A DNA stretch of 64,000 nt from Actinobacteria bacterium OK074 (GTDB lineage Bacteria; Actinomycetota; Actinomycetes; Streptomycetales; Streptomycetaceae), in NCBI GenBank assembly GCA_001298575.1, contig LJCV01000275.1, positions 124,001-188,000 of the forward strand. Direction: 5' to 3'. The translations under genes and the position numbers were made by a program. A model generated the notes under the pieces. The model worked only from the letters and a program-made list of their open reading frames with translations. It was not told the origin of the DNA and did no database searches. Shown piece by piece: positions 24,877-33,380 of the stretch (within the stretch, counting starts at the first letter, position 1; every line of letters begins with the position of its first letter).

Positions 24877-27543
24877 CTAAGCGCCGCGCCTTTCGGTGAC
24901 GAGTGTGTGCCAGCGTCGGCGGATGGTCTCGTGGTTCTCCAGCCACCGGACCGGCCGGGCGTCTGGTGTGATGGGCCGGTCGCCCATGAAGCATGCGATG
25001 TCGGCGAGGTAGGCGTGGTCGCCGTCGTTGGTAAGCCGGTGCAGTCGGCGGATGGCGGTGGTGAGGAGTTCCCCGTCGCCGCGGACTGCGTGGTGGAAGC
25101 AGACTGCGAGCTCAAGGAGGGGGAGGACGGAAGTCAGCCCGGCGGTCTCGATCTCAGTGCGCAGGGCCTGGGCGCGTTCGTCGATGTCCGTGCTGCGGCC
25201 CGCGTCGCAGATGAGGTTGGCGATGTGAACGGTCAGGGTGGTGGCGTGGAGCGTGAGGTCGGTCAGGAGGCTGTGGGCGAGGGCGATTTCGCTGTCCGCG
25301 GTCGTGGGATCTGCGAAGGCCAGGGCAAGTGCGCGGTGTGCCTGGGCGGTTGCGCGTTCTCCTGCGATGCCGTGTTGTTCGGCGTCGTTGCGGGCGTGTT
25401 CGTAGGTGTCGGCTGCTCGTGCGATGTCGCCTTGGGGCCAGTAGATGTCGCCGAGCACACGGTTGTGCCGGCCGGCCCATCCCAGGGTCTCGGCAACGGC
25501 CAGGGCGGTAGGGAAGTCTCCGGCCAGGCGGGCGAGGTGGGCCAGGCCGCGGCGGGCGGCGGGGGCGAGGCGGCCTCCTCCGTCTGCGACCTGTTGCATC
25601 CCTGTTCGGGAGGCGGTTGAGTGGCCGAGGTCGCGGTGGGCTTTGGCCAGGTAGTAGAGCGCCATCTGCCCCAGTTCCTCCGGCAGCAGACCGGTGTCGA
25701 TGACGGCGGCGAGCCGGTTGGCCGTGGTGCGGCGGTGTTCGTGCTGTCGTCGGCCGAGCGTGCTGAGCAGTTCGACCAGGGCGTCGGCCGGTGTTTGCAG
25801 ATGGGTGTCGTCGCCGGTGTCCCGCGGGGCGGCGGTGACGGGTTCCCACACGGAGTCGCTGACGTACTGCCAGGCTGCCTCGGTCAGCCAGTCCAGGTCG
25901 AGGTGGAACTCGGCGGCGAGGGTGAGACCTTGGCGCAGGCAGGCAATCAGCAGGCGGCGGCCCGGGCCGGTGTGCCCGGCCCACTGGTGGCCTACGGCGG
26001 CGTGGGCGCGTTCTGCCGCGTTGCGCCAGTCCCGGGGGGACCAGCGGTCGTCGGTGGTGTCTTCGGCGGTGCGCAGGGTTGAGCGGATGAGGGCGTGCAG
26101 GTGGTAGGGCCACAGGCCGGTGCGGGTGTGGCGGATGAAGGGCCGCTCCAGCAGGCGCAGGACGGGGGCGTCGCGGCTGATTCCGGCGGTGGCGGTGGCG
26201 ATGGCGATGTCGAAGGCGTCCAGGAGGCTGACCGAGCGCAGGACGTGGCGTTCGTCGGGGGTGAGGTCGGTGAGGGTGCGGGAGATGAGGGCGGGGAAGT
26301 CGACGTCGAAGTCGGCCGGTTGCGGGGTGAGGCCGGTGCGGCGGATCTCAAGAAAGCGCATGGCGGCCAGGTCGAGGTACAGAGGCAGGCCGTGGGAGCG
26401 TTCGGCGATCACACGGCGCAGCGTTGGGTCGATCAGAGGCCGGCCGTCAGCGGCGAGGCGGTGGGTGAGGTAGTCCTCGCGGTCCTCGTCGCTGAAGTCA
26501 CCGATCAGGATCTGGCGGCGAGTGCCCGGATCAGCGGCGGCGCGGGGTGCCGGCAGACTGCGGTCGGCCAGTCCGGGCCAGGCTGCCGGGCCGGTCCAGT
26601 CGAGTTGACCGTGCAGGGCCGGGTCGGCCCATTGCAGCCGGTTGCGTCCGGTGACGACGAAGAAGACGTTGGGCATGAGCCACACCACGTGCTGTATCAG
26701 CCGCTCCATGTCCCGGTGGCCGCGGTCCCCGATGTCCTCGAAGGTGTCCAGCAGCACCACCGGGGCGATCTGTTTGCGGGCGGGTAAGCGGGCCAGTTCC
26801 CAGGCGAGCAGGTGCGGGTAGTAGGAGAGCGCCTCCAGGTCGGTGTCGGCCTCCAGCAGGTCGGCCAGCCGCGCGCAGCCGGCCAACGCGCTCACGGAGC
26901 GGCGGTGTTCGCGCAGCGCTCTCACCAGTGCCCCGGTGAGCTGCCCGACGGTGGAACCGAGCATCCCGGGCAGTGCCAAGCCTTGGGCGACCTCGCCGAG
27001 TGCCGCCTGCATCTGCGCCGGAAGTGCCCGGCCGAAGCGGGTCACCAGGCCGTCGCGGCGCAGGTATTCCTCCAGCGGCTCGCCGGGGTGCTGGTGGTCC
27101 CAGTAGCGGCGCAGCGCGATGTCGAAGGCGGGCATGGGCCGGCCGACCGCGTCCGCGATGGCGAGCCGGATCGTGAGGACGATGCGTTCGAAGTCGGTGT
27201 TCGCCGAGCGCGCCAGGTCGAGCCGGACAGGGACGACCCGCGGCCCGTGCCAGGTCGGTTCGTCCCATTGCGGCGGCCTGTGTTCGGCATGCGCCAGCGC
27301 GGCCTCCAGCCTCCGCGACAGCGTCGACTTGCCGATGCCGCCCACACCGTGGAAGACGAGCAGGTTACGTCGCGGTGCCTCCAGGTCGGCGGCGTCGAAA
27401 CCCTGACCGGCTACGTGCTGCAGGTGCCTGTCCAGGGCATTCACGAGTACCCGCCACTGGCCCTCCCGGTTCGTGAACGCCTCCTCCGCCCCCACCTGGT
27501 GGTCGTTGGAGGCGAACAGAGCCCTCAAGTCCCGACCCGCCAC
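24877..27543 (-). CDS. STAND NTPase with C-terminal helical repeats
   Basis: 888 residues from GTG 27543 after a GGGGGG run. Walker A is FHGVGGIGKSTLSRRLE (residues ~64-80). Walker B is IAPVVLLDTFEDIGDRGH, and VFFVVTGRNRLQW is the sensor-1 strand typical of STAND NTPases. After the winged-helix region (LTPDERHVLRSVSLLDAFDI) come TPR-like repeats from ~550 to the end (GQMALYYLAKAHRDLGHSTA; GDFPTALAVAETLGWAGRHN). No catalytic effector domain is visible at either end, so it may be a regulator or scaffold. STAND proteins often sense ligands, phage proteins or stress. It lies downstream of a GntR regulator in the same direction. Confidence 0.82.
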   Translation of the reverse strand: MAGRDLRALFASNDHQVGAEEAFTNREGQWRVLVNALDRHLQHVAGQGFDAADLEAPRRNLLVFHGVGGIGKSTLSRRLEAALAHAEHRPPQWDEPTWHGPRVVPVRLDLARSANTDFERIVLTIRLAIADAVGRPMPAFDIALRRYWDHQHPGEPLEEYLRRDGLVTRFGRALPAQMQAALGEVAQGLALPGMLGSTVGQLTGALVRALREHRRSVSALAGCARLADLLEADTDLEALSYYPHLLAWELARLPARKQIAPVVLLDTFEDIGDRGHRDMERLIQHVVWLMPNVFFVVTGRNRLQWADPALHGQLDWTGPAAWPGLADRSLPAPRAAADPGTRRQILIGDFSDEDREDYLTHRLAADGRPLIDPTLRRVIAERSHGLPLYLDLAAMRFLEIRRTGLTPQPADFDVDFPALISRTLTDLTPDERHVLRSVSLLDAFDIAIATATAGISRDAPVLRLLERPFIRHTRTGLWPYHLHALIRSTLRTAEDTTDDRWSPRDWRNAAERAHAAVGHQWAGHTGPGRRLLIACLRQGLTLAAEFHLDLDWLTEAAWQYVSDSVWEPVTAAPRDTGDDTHLQTPADALVELLSTLGRRQHEHRRTTANRLAAVIDTGLLPEELGQMALYYLAKAHRDLGHSTASRTGMQQVADGGGRLAPAARRGLAHLARLAGDFPTALAVAETLGWAGRHNRVLGDIYWPQGDIARAADTYEHARNDAEQHGIAGERATAQAHRALALAFADPTTADSEIALAHSLLTDLTLHATTLTVHIANLICDAGRSTDIDERAQALRTEIETAGLTSVLPLLELAVCFHHAVRGDGELLTTAIRRLHRLTNDGDHAYLADIACFMGDRPITPDARPVRWLENHETIRRRWHTLVTERRGA

Positions 27544-27630
27544 GCCGACCCCCCTGATGGTTCAACCGATCCCTGCCTGTGCCTGCCGGTCCGCCTGGCC
27601 GGCACCCCTTCACCACGTGTCACGCGGCGG

Positions 27631-28455
27631 TCACCTCCCTCGGGGGGTGCCACCCTGGCTCATCCGCCGGGTCCCGGCAGCGTGGCCATCGGCTCCTTGC
27701 GGGCGAAGCTCGTCGCCGTCGCAATCGCAGGCCGGTACGGGGATGTCGTAGACCAGTTCCCAACGCGTCTGCGGGAGGAGGAAAGTCGCGGTCTCGACCG
27801 GCTGGCCCGTGTCGGCCAGGTGGGTCCGGTCCAGCCTGACGATCAGCGTGCGGCGGGTGATCCCGAGCCGCAGCGCCTCATGGTCATTCGGGTGCCGGGC
27901 GTGCGTACGAACCTGGGCGTGGCCGACCCGGACACCGACCGAGGCCAGCCTGCGGGCCACTCCGGTACCGGCCAGCGGACCGTCCTCCGGCAGAAGAACG
28001 GGCGTGCGATGGGTAAGGGCCATCGGCTCCCACGACTCGCCCAGGGCCAGCGGGCGGGCGTCGCCCAGATACTCGTAGCGGGTGCGGACACACAGCGTGT
28101 CGATGTCGACCGACAGCCGCCGGGCGATCGGCTCCGGAGCCGGGACCTTGACGTCCGACCGGTACTCGACACCGGGGGTGAGCCCGGCCTGCCGGATCGC
28201 GTCCGGAATCGACAGCAGCACGGGCAGCGCCATGCGCGTCTGCGGCTCGCGGACGAAGACACCGACGCTTTTGCGCCCCTCCAGCACGCCGGAGTCGATC
28301 AGCAGTTCCTGGCCCCGCTGGATCGCGGCCGGACTGGTCTGGTACTCGTGAGCCAGCTGGGCACGCGGCGGCAATTGCTCACCCGGGGACCATTCCCCTT
28401 CCGCCAGCCGCCTGCGCAGGTCTTCGGCGATGCGCTGATAGTCCGCAGTGGGCAC
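27631..28455 (-). CDS. GntR/HutC-family regulator with UTRA domain
   Basis: 274 residues from GTG 28455 after GGGAG. Residues ~5-70 are the winged helix (YQRIAEDLRRRLAEGEWSPG, then LAHEYQTSPAAIQRGQELLI and DSGVLEGRKSVGVFV). Residues ~75-240 fit the UTRA ligand fold (SVDIDTLCVRTRYEYLGDAR; ALGESWEPMALTHRTPV). The C-terminal ~30 residues are disordered. Such proteins repress neighbours until a small ligand binds. Two near-identical operators sit ~45 bp before its start, consistent with autoregulation and control of the divergent small gene. Confidence 0.88.
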   Translation of the reverse strand: MPTADYQRIAEDLRRRLAEGEWSPGEQLPPRAQLAHEYQTSPAAIQRGQELLIDSGVLEGRKSVGVFVREPQTRMALPVLLSIPDAIRQAGLTPGVEYRSDVKVPAPEPIARRLSVDIDTLCVRTRYEYLGDARPLALGESWEPMALTHRTPVLLPEDGPLAGTGVARRLASVGVRVGHAQVRTHARHPNDHEALRLGITRRTLIVRLDRTHLADTGQPVETATFLLPQTRWELVYDIPVPACDCDGDELRPQGADGHAAGTRRMSQGGTPRGR

Positions 28456-28499
28456 TGCCTACTCCCGGAGAGGAACTCGCTACTCCTTGCAACTTGACA

Positions 28500-28534
28500 C
28501 GCTAATCGGTTAACGGCACGCTAATCGATTAACG
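28500..28534. promoter_or_regulatory. Two GntR-type operators
   Basis: CGCTAATCGGTTAACG (28500-28515) and CGCTAATCGATTAACG (28519-28534) differ at one base. The core TAATCGATTA is a perfect palindrome, and AT-rich compared with its surroundings. They lie between the GntR gene and the divergent small gene, in promoter position for both. A further partial copy (GATTAGTGCG) follows at 28545. Confidence 0.75.
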
Positions 28535-28570
28535 ATACTCTCAGTGATTAGTGCGAGGCGAGGGGGAGGA

Positions 28571-28834
28571 GTGGACGCGGTCCTGGCAGGGCGCGCTGCG
28601 GCACTCGCCGCCCGGCTTGAGGACCTCACGGGTGGCGCCACCCGGATCCAGGAGATCAGCCAGGGCGTGCTGGTCACGTGCACCATCGACCCGGTTGGTT
28701 CCGAGGACGCCTGGGTCGACCTACAGGCCGCGCTCGACGACGCCCACACCTGGAGCGTGCAGGGCCGCGGCCCTGGTCCCGAACCCCGGCTGCTGCGCGC
28801 CGAACTCCGCTCCGCGGATCCCGGTACCGGATGA
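28571..28834 (+). CDS. Small hypothetical protein before the zeta-like kinases
   Basis: 87 residues if started at GTG 28571 (VDAVLAGRAAALAARLEDLT). A GTG at 28544 is also in frame; GGGGGAGGA lies immediately next to 28571, which is too close for normal initiation there, so the true start is unsettled. The protein looks folded (GVLVTCTIDPVGSEDAWVDL, then QAALDDAHTWSV). It carries no known motif. It is divergent from the GntR gene, shares its operators, and precedes the kinase pair, so an antitoxin-like or accessory role is possible but unproven. Confidence 0.55.
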   Translation: MDAVLAGRAAALAARLEDLTGGATRIQEISQGVLVTCTIDPVGSEDAWVDLQAALDDAHTWSVQGRGPGPEPRLLRAELRSADPGTG

Positions 28835-28942
28835 CTGCCGCACGTCCGCGATCACACCCCGCAGTCCTCAGCGCCCCACCGCCCGGCGAACTGCGGAACC
28901 GGGGCCGCCTCGTGCAGGGGCGCCCACAGCACAGGATGCCGA

Positions 28943-29839
28943 TTGACACGGCCACGTGACGGTGAACCAGGGGTCGTCCCCGCCGAACTGCCCGAAGAGC
29001 GACACCGCAACCTGCTCGTCACCACGATCCTGCCGGCCGCCGCCAAGGCCACCGCCCAGACTTCCCCGGTCGCGGTATTCGTGGCGGGTCAGCCCGGCGC
29101 CGGCAAATCCACATGCGCGGACCGGGTGCACCACGCGCTGGCCCACCGCGGCGGCGCCGTGCGCATCGGCAGCGACCACTACAAACACGTCCACCCCTGC
29201 TATCCGGCGCTGCTGGCGATCGACGACCGCAGCGCCGGATTACGAACGCGCCCGGACACCCGCCGCTGGCAGGCCGAGGTGGAGGACTACACCCGCCGCC
29301 ACCGGCTGGACGCCGTCATCGAGACGGCCCTGGCCGACCCGGAGGAAGCCCGCGCCACCATCGGCGCCTACCGGCGCGCCGGCCACCGGGTCGAACTGGC
29401 CGTGCTCGCGGTTCCGGAGGCCCTCAGCAGCCTCGCCGTACTGCACCGCTACCTCCAGCAGGTGCAGGCCGCCGGTGCCGGCCGCTACGTGTCGGCGCAG
29501 AACCACGACCACTGCTCCCGAGAACTGCCCGAAGTCCTGCGCATCATCGAGGCCGAACGCCTGGCGAACCTCGTGACGGTGATCGGCACCAACGGCATCC
29601 GATACCTGAACCGGCTGACACCGAACGGAAGTTGGTCGCGCCCGCCGCGCGCCGCCCAAGCAGTGGTCGCCGAGCGGACCCGGCCGTGGACCGTCACCGA
29701 AGCCGACGGCTTCCGCACCACCCTCGGGCACGTTCGGGACATCGCACACAACACCCCTGGGCCGGCGCGCCGGACGGCCGTCGCCGAGGACATCCGCCAC
29801 AGCCTGCGATGGGCCGCACCGCTGCTGCGCCGGGGCTGA
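28943..29839 (+). CDS. Zeta-toxin-like P-loop kinase 1
   Basis: 298 residues from a TTG start at 28943. The Walker A motif lies in VAVFVAGQPGAGKSTCADRV, followed by the zeta-type segment GAVRIGSDHYKHVHPCYPAL in which the Asp (IGSDHYK) corresponds to the catalytic region, and later VIETALADPEEARATIGAYR. Zeta toxins phosphorylate UDP-N-acetylglucosamine or related NDP-sugars. Length fits the actinobacterial zeta-toxin family. No epsilon antitoxin is recognised. It overlaps a second, related kinase gene by 31 nt, so the two are translationally coupled. Confidence 0.82.
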   Translation: MTRPRDGEPGVVPAELPEERHRNLLVTTILPAAAKATAQTSPVAVFVAGQPGAGKSTCADRVHHALAHRGGAVRIGSDHYKHVHPCYPALLAIDDRSAGLRTRPDTRRWQAEVEDYTRRHRLDAVIETALADPEEARATIGAYRRAGHRVELAVLAVPEALSSLAVLHRYLQQVQAAGAGRYVSAQNHDHCSRELPEVLRIIEAERLANLVTVIGTNGIRYLNRLTPNGSWSRPPRAAQAVVAERTRPWTVTEADGFRTTLGHVRDIAHNTPGPARRTAVAEDIRHSLRWAAPLLRRG

Positions 29840-31068
29840 ACCCGGCCGCTCCCCGAGGAGCCGGCCGGCCCCGGCTCCCACCCGCAGAACACCAACGCAT
29901 CTTCACAGACCTGATCGTTCCGTTCCATCTCGGCGCCCCCGAGCCCCGACGCCACCCCGTGGTGGTCTACGTGGTGGGACAACCCGGCGCGGGGAAGACC
30001 GCAGCCTCCATCCAGGTGATACGCGGCATGCGTAAAGGTGCCGTCCGCGTGTCCAGTGACGACTTCCGCGCGTTCCACCCCAACTACGCCCAGCTGCTCG
30101 CCGACCATCCACGTACAGCGGGAGCCCTGCTGCGAGCCGACTACCGGGCGTGGCAGACCGCGGCAGAGGAATGGCTCCGAAACCGGAGGGCCGATGTGGT
30201 GATAGAGGCGGCGCCGGCCACCGGCACGGACCTGCCGGCGGCAGCCTCCCGGTTCCAGGCCGCAGGCTACCGCGTCGAGATGCTGCTCCTGGCGGTACGA
30301 GCCGCCGACAGCCGCCAGGGCACCGCGCACCGGTTCGCCCTCGGCCTGGAACACGGCCTGCCCGCCCGCTTCACCACACCCCAGGGGCACGATCGCTGCT
30401 ACCGAGCGCTCTCCGAACTCGCAGCGACCCTCGACCACCATCCGGCCGTGCACACAGTCACCGTGACCGACCGGGAAGTCCGCGCGTTACAAAACCGGCA
30501 AGGTGGTACCGCGGCCACGCTGGAAAGGGAGCGGCAGCGCCCGTACACGAACACCGAGGCAGACCGGTTCGCAGCAGTACAGCATCGACTGTGGACATCG
30601 CTACCGCGACACCGCTCGGAACTCTCGGAAATCACCGCCTTGGCGGCACCCCTACTACCACCGGGCTTCCCGCTTCGCGGGCTGCCAAAAGGAGCTGCAG
30701 AACGTCGCCAGCCGCAGCAGGACCATCTTGAAGGGGACGCCGCCCGTGATGGTGACGCCGGTCCAGCGTTCGCTGCGGGGCATGCCGAAGGCGGCGTCGG
30801 GGCGACGGGTGTCGGCGGGGCTGCCGTCGGCGAACCGCAGGGTGACCACGCCGTCGCGCAGCCGGGTGGCGGCGCCCGCGGAGCGGCCAATTTGGTGAAG
30901 GCGATGGACCAAGTGCATCCACTCTTACGCGCACCGTGGGAACTCGCAGGCACCCGACCGCTCCGTCTTCTCGGAGGTTTGGCCGCCACCGACGGTGCTG
31001 TGGCCGGGAGTTGGCCATTCACGGCGCCCGTCGGTAGCGCAGTCCCGGGGCCCGGTCGAGATCGATGA
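29809..31068 (+). CDS. Zeta-toxin-like P-loop kinase 2 with an aberrant C-terminus
   Basis: The start is ATG 29809 inside the end of kinase 1. Residues ~45-290 repeat the family layout: VVVYVVGQPGAGKTAASIQV, GAVRVSSDDFRAFHPNYAQL, ADVVIEAAPATG, and a C-terminal EITALAAPLLPPGF that matches the end of kinase 1 (LRWAAPLL). From about 30680 the frame continues for ~130 residues of Gly/Ala-rich sequence with no family likeness, running antisense through a remnant and ending inside the serine hydrolase gene. The natural stop was probably lost by recombination, giving a run-on protein. Confidence 0.7.
   Translation: MGRTAAAPGLNPAAPRGAGRPRLPPAEHQRIFTDLIVPFHLGAPEPRRHPVVVYVVGQPGAGKTAASIQVIRGMRKGAVRVSSDDFRAFHPNYAQLLADHPRTAGALLRADYRAWQTAAEEWLRNRRADVVIEAAPATGTDLPAAASRFQAAGYRVEMLLLAVRAADSRQGTAHRFALGLEHGLPARFTTPQGHDRCYRALSELAATLDHHPAVHTVTVTDREVRALQNRQGGTAATLERERQRPYTNTEADRFAAVQHRLWTSLPRHRSELSEITALAAPLLPPGFPLRGLPKGAAERRQPQQDHLEGDAARDGDAGPAFAAGHAEGGVGATGVGGAAVGEPQGDHAVAQPGGGARGAANLVKAMDQVHPLLRAPWELAGTRPLRLLGGLAATDGAVAGSWPFTAPVGSAVPGPGRDR
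30655..30918 (-). pseudogene. Unidentified gene remnant opposite the kinase 2 tail
   Basis: The minus frame carries a protein-like segment (ATRLRDGVVTLRFADGSPAD; FGMPRSERWTGVTITGGVPF; KMVLLRLATFCSSFWQPAKR) of about 85 residues with stop at 30655. It has no credible start and looks like the C-terminal part of a larger enzyme; the RWTGVTITGG block reminds me of C-terminal regions of RiPP-associated methyltransferases, but this is weak. It marks the junction where the kinase 2 gene lost its end. Confidence 0.35.
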
Positions 31069-32365
31069 CGAAGCTGTCGAGATCCGGCGCGCGGTCATCT
31101 GCTGGGGAGGTCGGGGGCGTGAGCATGTAGCCGTTGGCAGCGTACGTCGTGGGTCCTGTGCGGGTGAGGCGGTCGCTGGTTCCTCGGCGCCATAGGTACA
31201 GCGAACCCGCAGCATGGGTTAGGCGTATGGTGCCGGGCACGTCGTCGCAAACATACGTACCGAGTGAGGTGTGGGATGCCTCGGTGTCACTGTTGTCTGC
31301 CGGATTGGGCTGGGGCACGGATCGGGTGCGCAGGGCGTGCGAGATAAGTTCGGCCGGGCCTGCGCCGGGAGTGTGGGCAAGGTCCGCGAGAACGGTTGCG
31401 GCGACGCGGTCGGCGGCAATCCCAGCGTGGTTCGACAGGCAGATGACGCGGAGACCGGTGCCGGCAAGGTGGCTGGCGGCGGAGAATCCCTGTTCGTGTC
31501 CGTAGTGGAAGACGGCGGTGCGGCCGGGGCGGGGGTCGGCGTACAGACCAGCTCCGTACGTGTACGGCGGGTGGTCGCTGGGCCGGTAGCCGAGGTGTTG
31601 TTCTGACGGGAGCCCGTTGTCGGCCGAGGGGTCCCATATGTGCCAGAGGTGGTCGAGCCAGCGGTTCAGGTCGGCAGCCGTGCACCACAGGGAGCCAGGG
31701 CCGGGCAGGGTGACCGGGTGTTGTTCGTGCCGCCATCCGCGGGAAGTGGCCCGATAGCTGGAGGCGGCTGCGGGGATCACTTCGCGCGGGTCGGTCTTGA
31801 AACGGGCGGTCATGCCGAGCGGGGCGAAGACCTGCCGTTCGGCGATCTCCTGGAGTCCGGCGCCATAGGCACGGGTGAGGATTTCGGCGAGAAGAAGGTA
31901 GCCGGTGTTGCTGTAGAGGAACCGTCCGGGCGCGACGGCCCGGTGCTGCTGGCGGTAGGCGAGCTGGAGCAGGTCGGCGGCGGTGTAGTGGTCGAGGTCG
32001 CGGAAGCCGACGAGGGACAGCAGGGATTCGGCGTCCCGGATGCCGCCGAGGTGCTGGATGAGTTCGCCGATGGTCACGTCGGAGATGCGAAAGCGGGGCA
32101 GGATGTCGACCACGGGCCGACCCAGCGCGAGGACGCGGTCGCGGGCGGCTCGGATGCACAGGTGCGCGGTGATCTGTTTGGCGACGGAGCCGACGTTGAA
32201 GGTGGTGTTGTCCCCGATGGGGACGGCGAGTTCGAGGTGAGCTGATCCGGTGTGCGCTGTGGTCGACGGGCCGTCGGGGTGCCGGACGAAAATGGTCGCG
32301 CCGGGTTCGTCCAGTCGGGCGGTGGGGCTGGCTGCCGCGTCGATGGTCGGGTTGGTGGGGTTCAC
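31019..32365 (-). CDS. Beta-lactamase-fold serine hydrolase (class C type)
   Basis: 448 residues from GTG 32365, overlapping the stop of the HExxH gene (GTGA). The SxxK nucleophile motif is NVGSVAKQITAHL and the second motif is YSNTGYLLLAEIL. The fold continues with FAPLGMTARFKTDPRE and a third-motif region near VFHYGHEQGFSAASHL, where HxG replaces KTG as in many esterase and D-amino peptidase relatives. A C-terminal ~100-residue beta domain (SLGTYVCDDVPGTIRL) follows. No signal peptide is seen, so it is probably cytoplasmic. Being last in the putative RiPP operon, it may act as a leader peptidase or processing hydrolase; this is inference. Confidence 0.88.
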   Translation of the reverse strand: MNPTNPTIDAAASPTARLDEPGATIFVRHPDGPSTTAHTGSAHLELAVPIGDNTTFNVGSVAKQITAHLCIRAARDRVLALGRPVVDILPRFRISDVTIGELIQHLGGIRDAESLLSLVGFRDLDHYTAADLLQLAYRQQHRAVAPGRFLYSNTGYLLLAEILTRAYGAGLQEIAERQVFAPLGMTARFKTDPREVIPAAASSYRATSRGWRHEQHPVTLPGPGSLWCTAADLNRWLDHLWHIWDPSADNGLPSEQHLGYRPSDHPPYTYGAGLYADPRPGRTAVFHYGHEQGFSAASHLAGTGLRVICLSNHAGIAADRVAATVLADLAHTPGAGPAELISHALRTRSVPQPNPADNSDTEASHTSLGTYVCDDVPGTIRLTHAAGSLYLWRRGTSDRLTRTGPTTYAANGYMLTPPTSPADDRAPDLDSFVIDLDRAPGLRYRRAP

Positions 32366-33276
32366 AGGCTGAGTGCCTCGCGGTGGACGGAGCGCAGGCG
32401 CTCGGCCAAGCCTGGGTCGGTGATCAGGTCGAGCGCGCGGGTGTGGTCGTGGGATGTGGCGGCGAGCAGACCTCGTTGTTGCTTGAGGTAGGCGGCCAGG
32501 AACCGGTGGAGGGATCCGCTGGTCTGGGGCAGGACACGGGCGGTGTAGATCATGGTGAGGGGGAAGGCCCAGCAGGCATGCAGAAAGCCGAAGGCGGGTC
32601 GCATCGTCCGTTTCCACGGGGACTGGAACGTGGCCTCCTCGCTGATCTTGCAGGTAGTGGCGGCCAGGGCGTCGTTGAGCCAGTTGTGGCCGGCCTCGTG
32701 GATCAGGTCGCGGGCCAGGACGATGGGCTCGTCGACGTGGTCGCAGTAGATCGTTCCGGGTAGTCGGGTGATGGTCCAGCTGTCGAGGGTGTTGCCGAGT
32801 TTTTTGCGTCGCAACAGGCAGACGACGACGGCGTGGTCGATGAGGAGGTCGGCGAATCCGTTGAGCCGTCCGGAGGCGAAGGCTTCGGCGGCGAGTTCTT
32901 GGAGGTCTGGTGGTGCGGGAGCGGTTTCGGGCCCCAGCACGTAGTAGGGGGTCTCGGAGATCGCCGAGCGGGGCAGGCGCTCCACGCCGGGGGCGAGGAT
33001 GATGCGCGGGCCGAGTGGGGTGGGTATCGACAGTGCCGGGGCGTTCGCGTCGGGGTGGGCGCGGTACCAGTCGAACACGGCGGTGTCGCGGGCGCGGGCG
33101 GCGGTCTCGGCGCCTTCGAGGACGTGGTGGGCAAGGCAGTAGTCGGCGGCTGCTGTTCCCAGGGCGTTGGCCTGGTGACGCTCAGTGGGTTGCAGGACGG
33201 TGCGGATGCGGTGGGTACGGTCGCGGTGCAGGCTTTGTACGGGGGCGAAATCGAAGGCGGGTGCGGGCGCGTCCAC
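32362..33276 (-). CDS. aKG-HExxH-type peptide beta-hydroxylase homologue
   Basis: 304 residues from GTG 33276, with GGAAGGA 7 nt upstream. The metal motif HEAGH is at residues 193-197 in ARDLIHEAGHNWLNDALAAT. The downstream block SPWKRTMRPAFGFLHACWAF matches the conserved SPW..RP..G.LH region of HExxH peptide-modification proteins linked to RiPP precursors such as FxSxx systems. Members use 2-oxoglutarate and iron to hydroxylate peptide side chains, not to cleave peptides. It follows the precursor candidate and a strong hairpin and is coupled to the serine hydrolase. A plain protease is the alternative, but the second motif argues against it. Confidence 0.78.
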   Translation of the reverse strand: MDAPAPAFDFAPVQSLHRDRTHRIRTVLQPTERHQANALGTAAADYCLAHHVLEGAETAARARDTAVFDWYRAHPDANAPALSIPTPLGPRIILAPGVERLPRSAISETPYYVLGPETAPAPPDLQELAAEAFASGRLNGFADLLIDHAVVVCLLRRKKLGNTLDSWTITRLPGTIYCDHVDEPIVLARDLIHEAGHNWLNDALAATTCKISEEATFQSPWKRTMRPAFGFLHACWAFPLTMIYTARVLPQTSGSLHRFLAAYLKQQRGLLAATSHDHTRALDLITDPGLAERLRSVHREALSL

Positions 33277-33301
33277 GGACGGGTCCTTCCGGCAGGTCTG
33301 G

Positions 33302-33339
33302 TCCTGGGGACCGGACCGGTGGTGGTCCGGCCCCCAGGA
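33302..33339 (-). terminator. Strong hairpin between precursor and modification genes
   Basis: TCCTGGGGACCGGACC (33302-33317) pairs with GGTCCGGCCCCCAGGA (33324-33339) with one mismatch and a 6-nt loop. It lies 41 nt after the precursor stop. In RiPP operons such a structure often limits read-through so that precursor mRNA exceeds enzyme mRNA. Confidence 0.75.
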
Positions 33340-33380
33340 GGTGCTCACCGACGGTCTGTTGCCGGCGTGGGGCGTGGAAC

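Noticed and set aside
26812..28497. 561-codon plus-strand frame across the STAND and GntR genes
   Set aside because: Antisense to two genes with clear domains; no ribosome site or family motif.
32362..33276. Ordinary zinc metalloprotease
   Set aside because: Beside HEAGH it has the SPW..RP..GFLH block of RiPP hydroxylases and sits in a RiPP operon.
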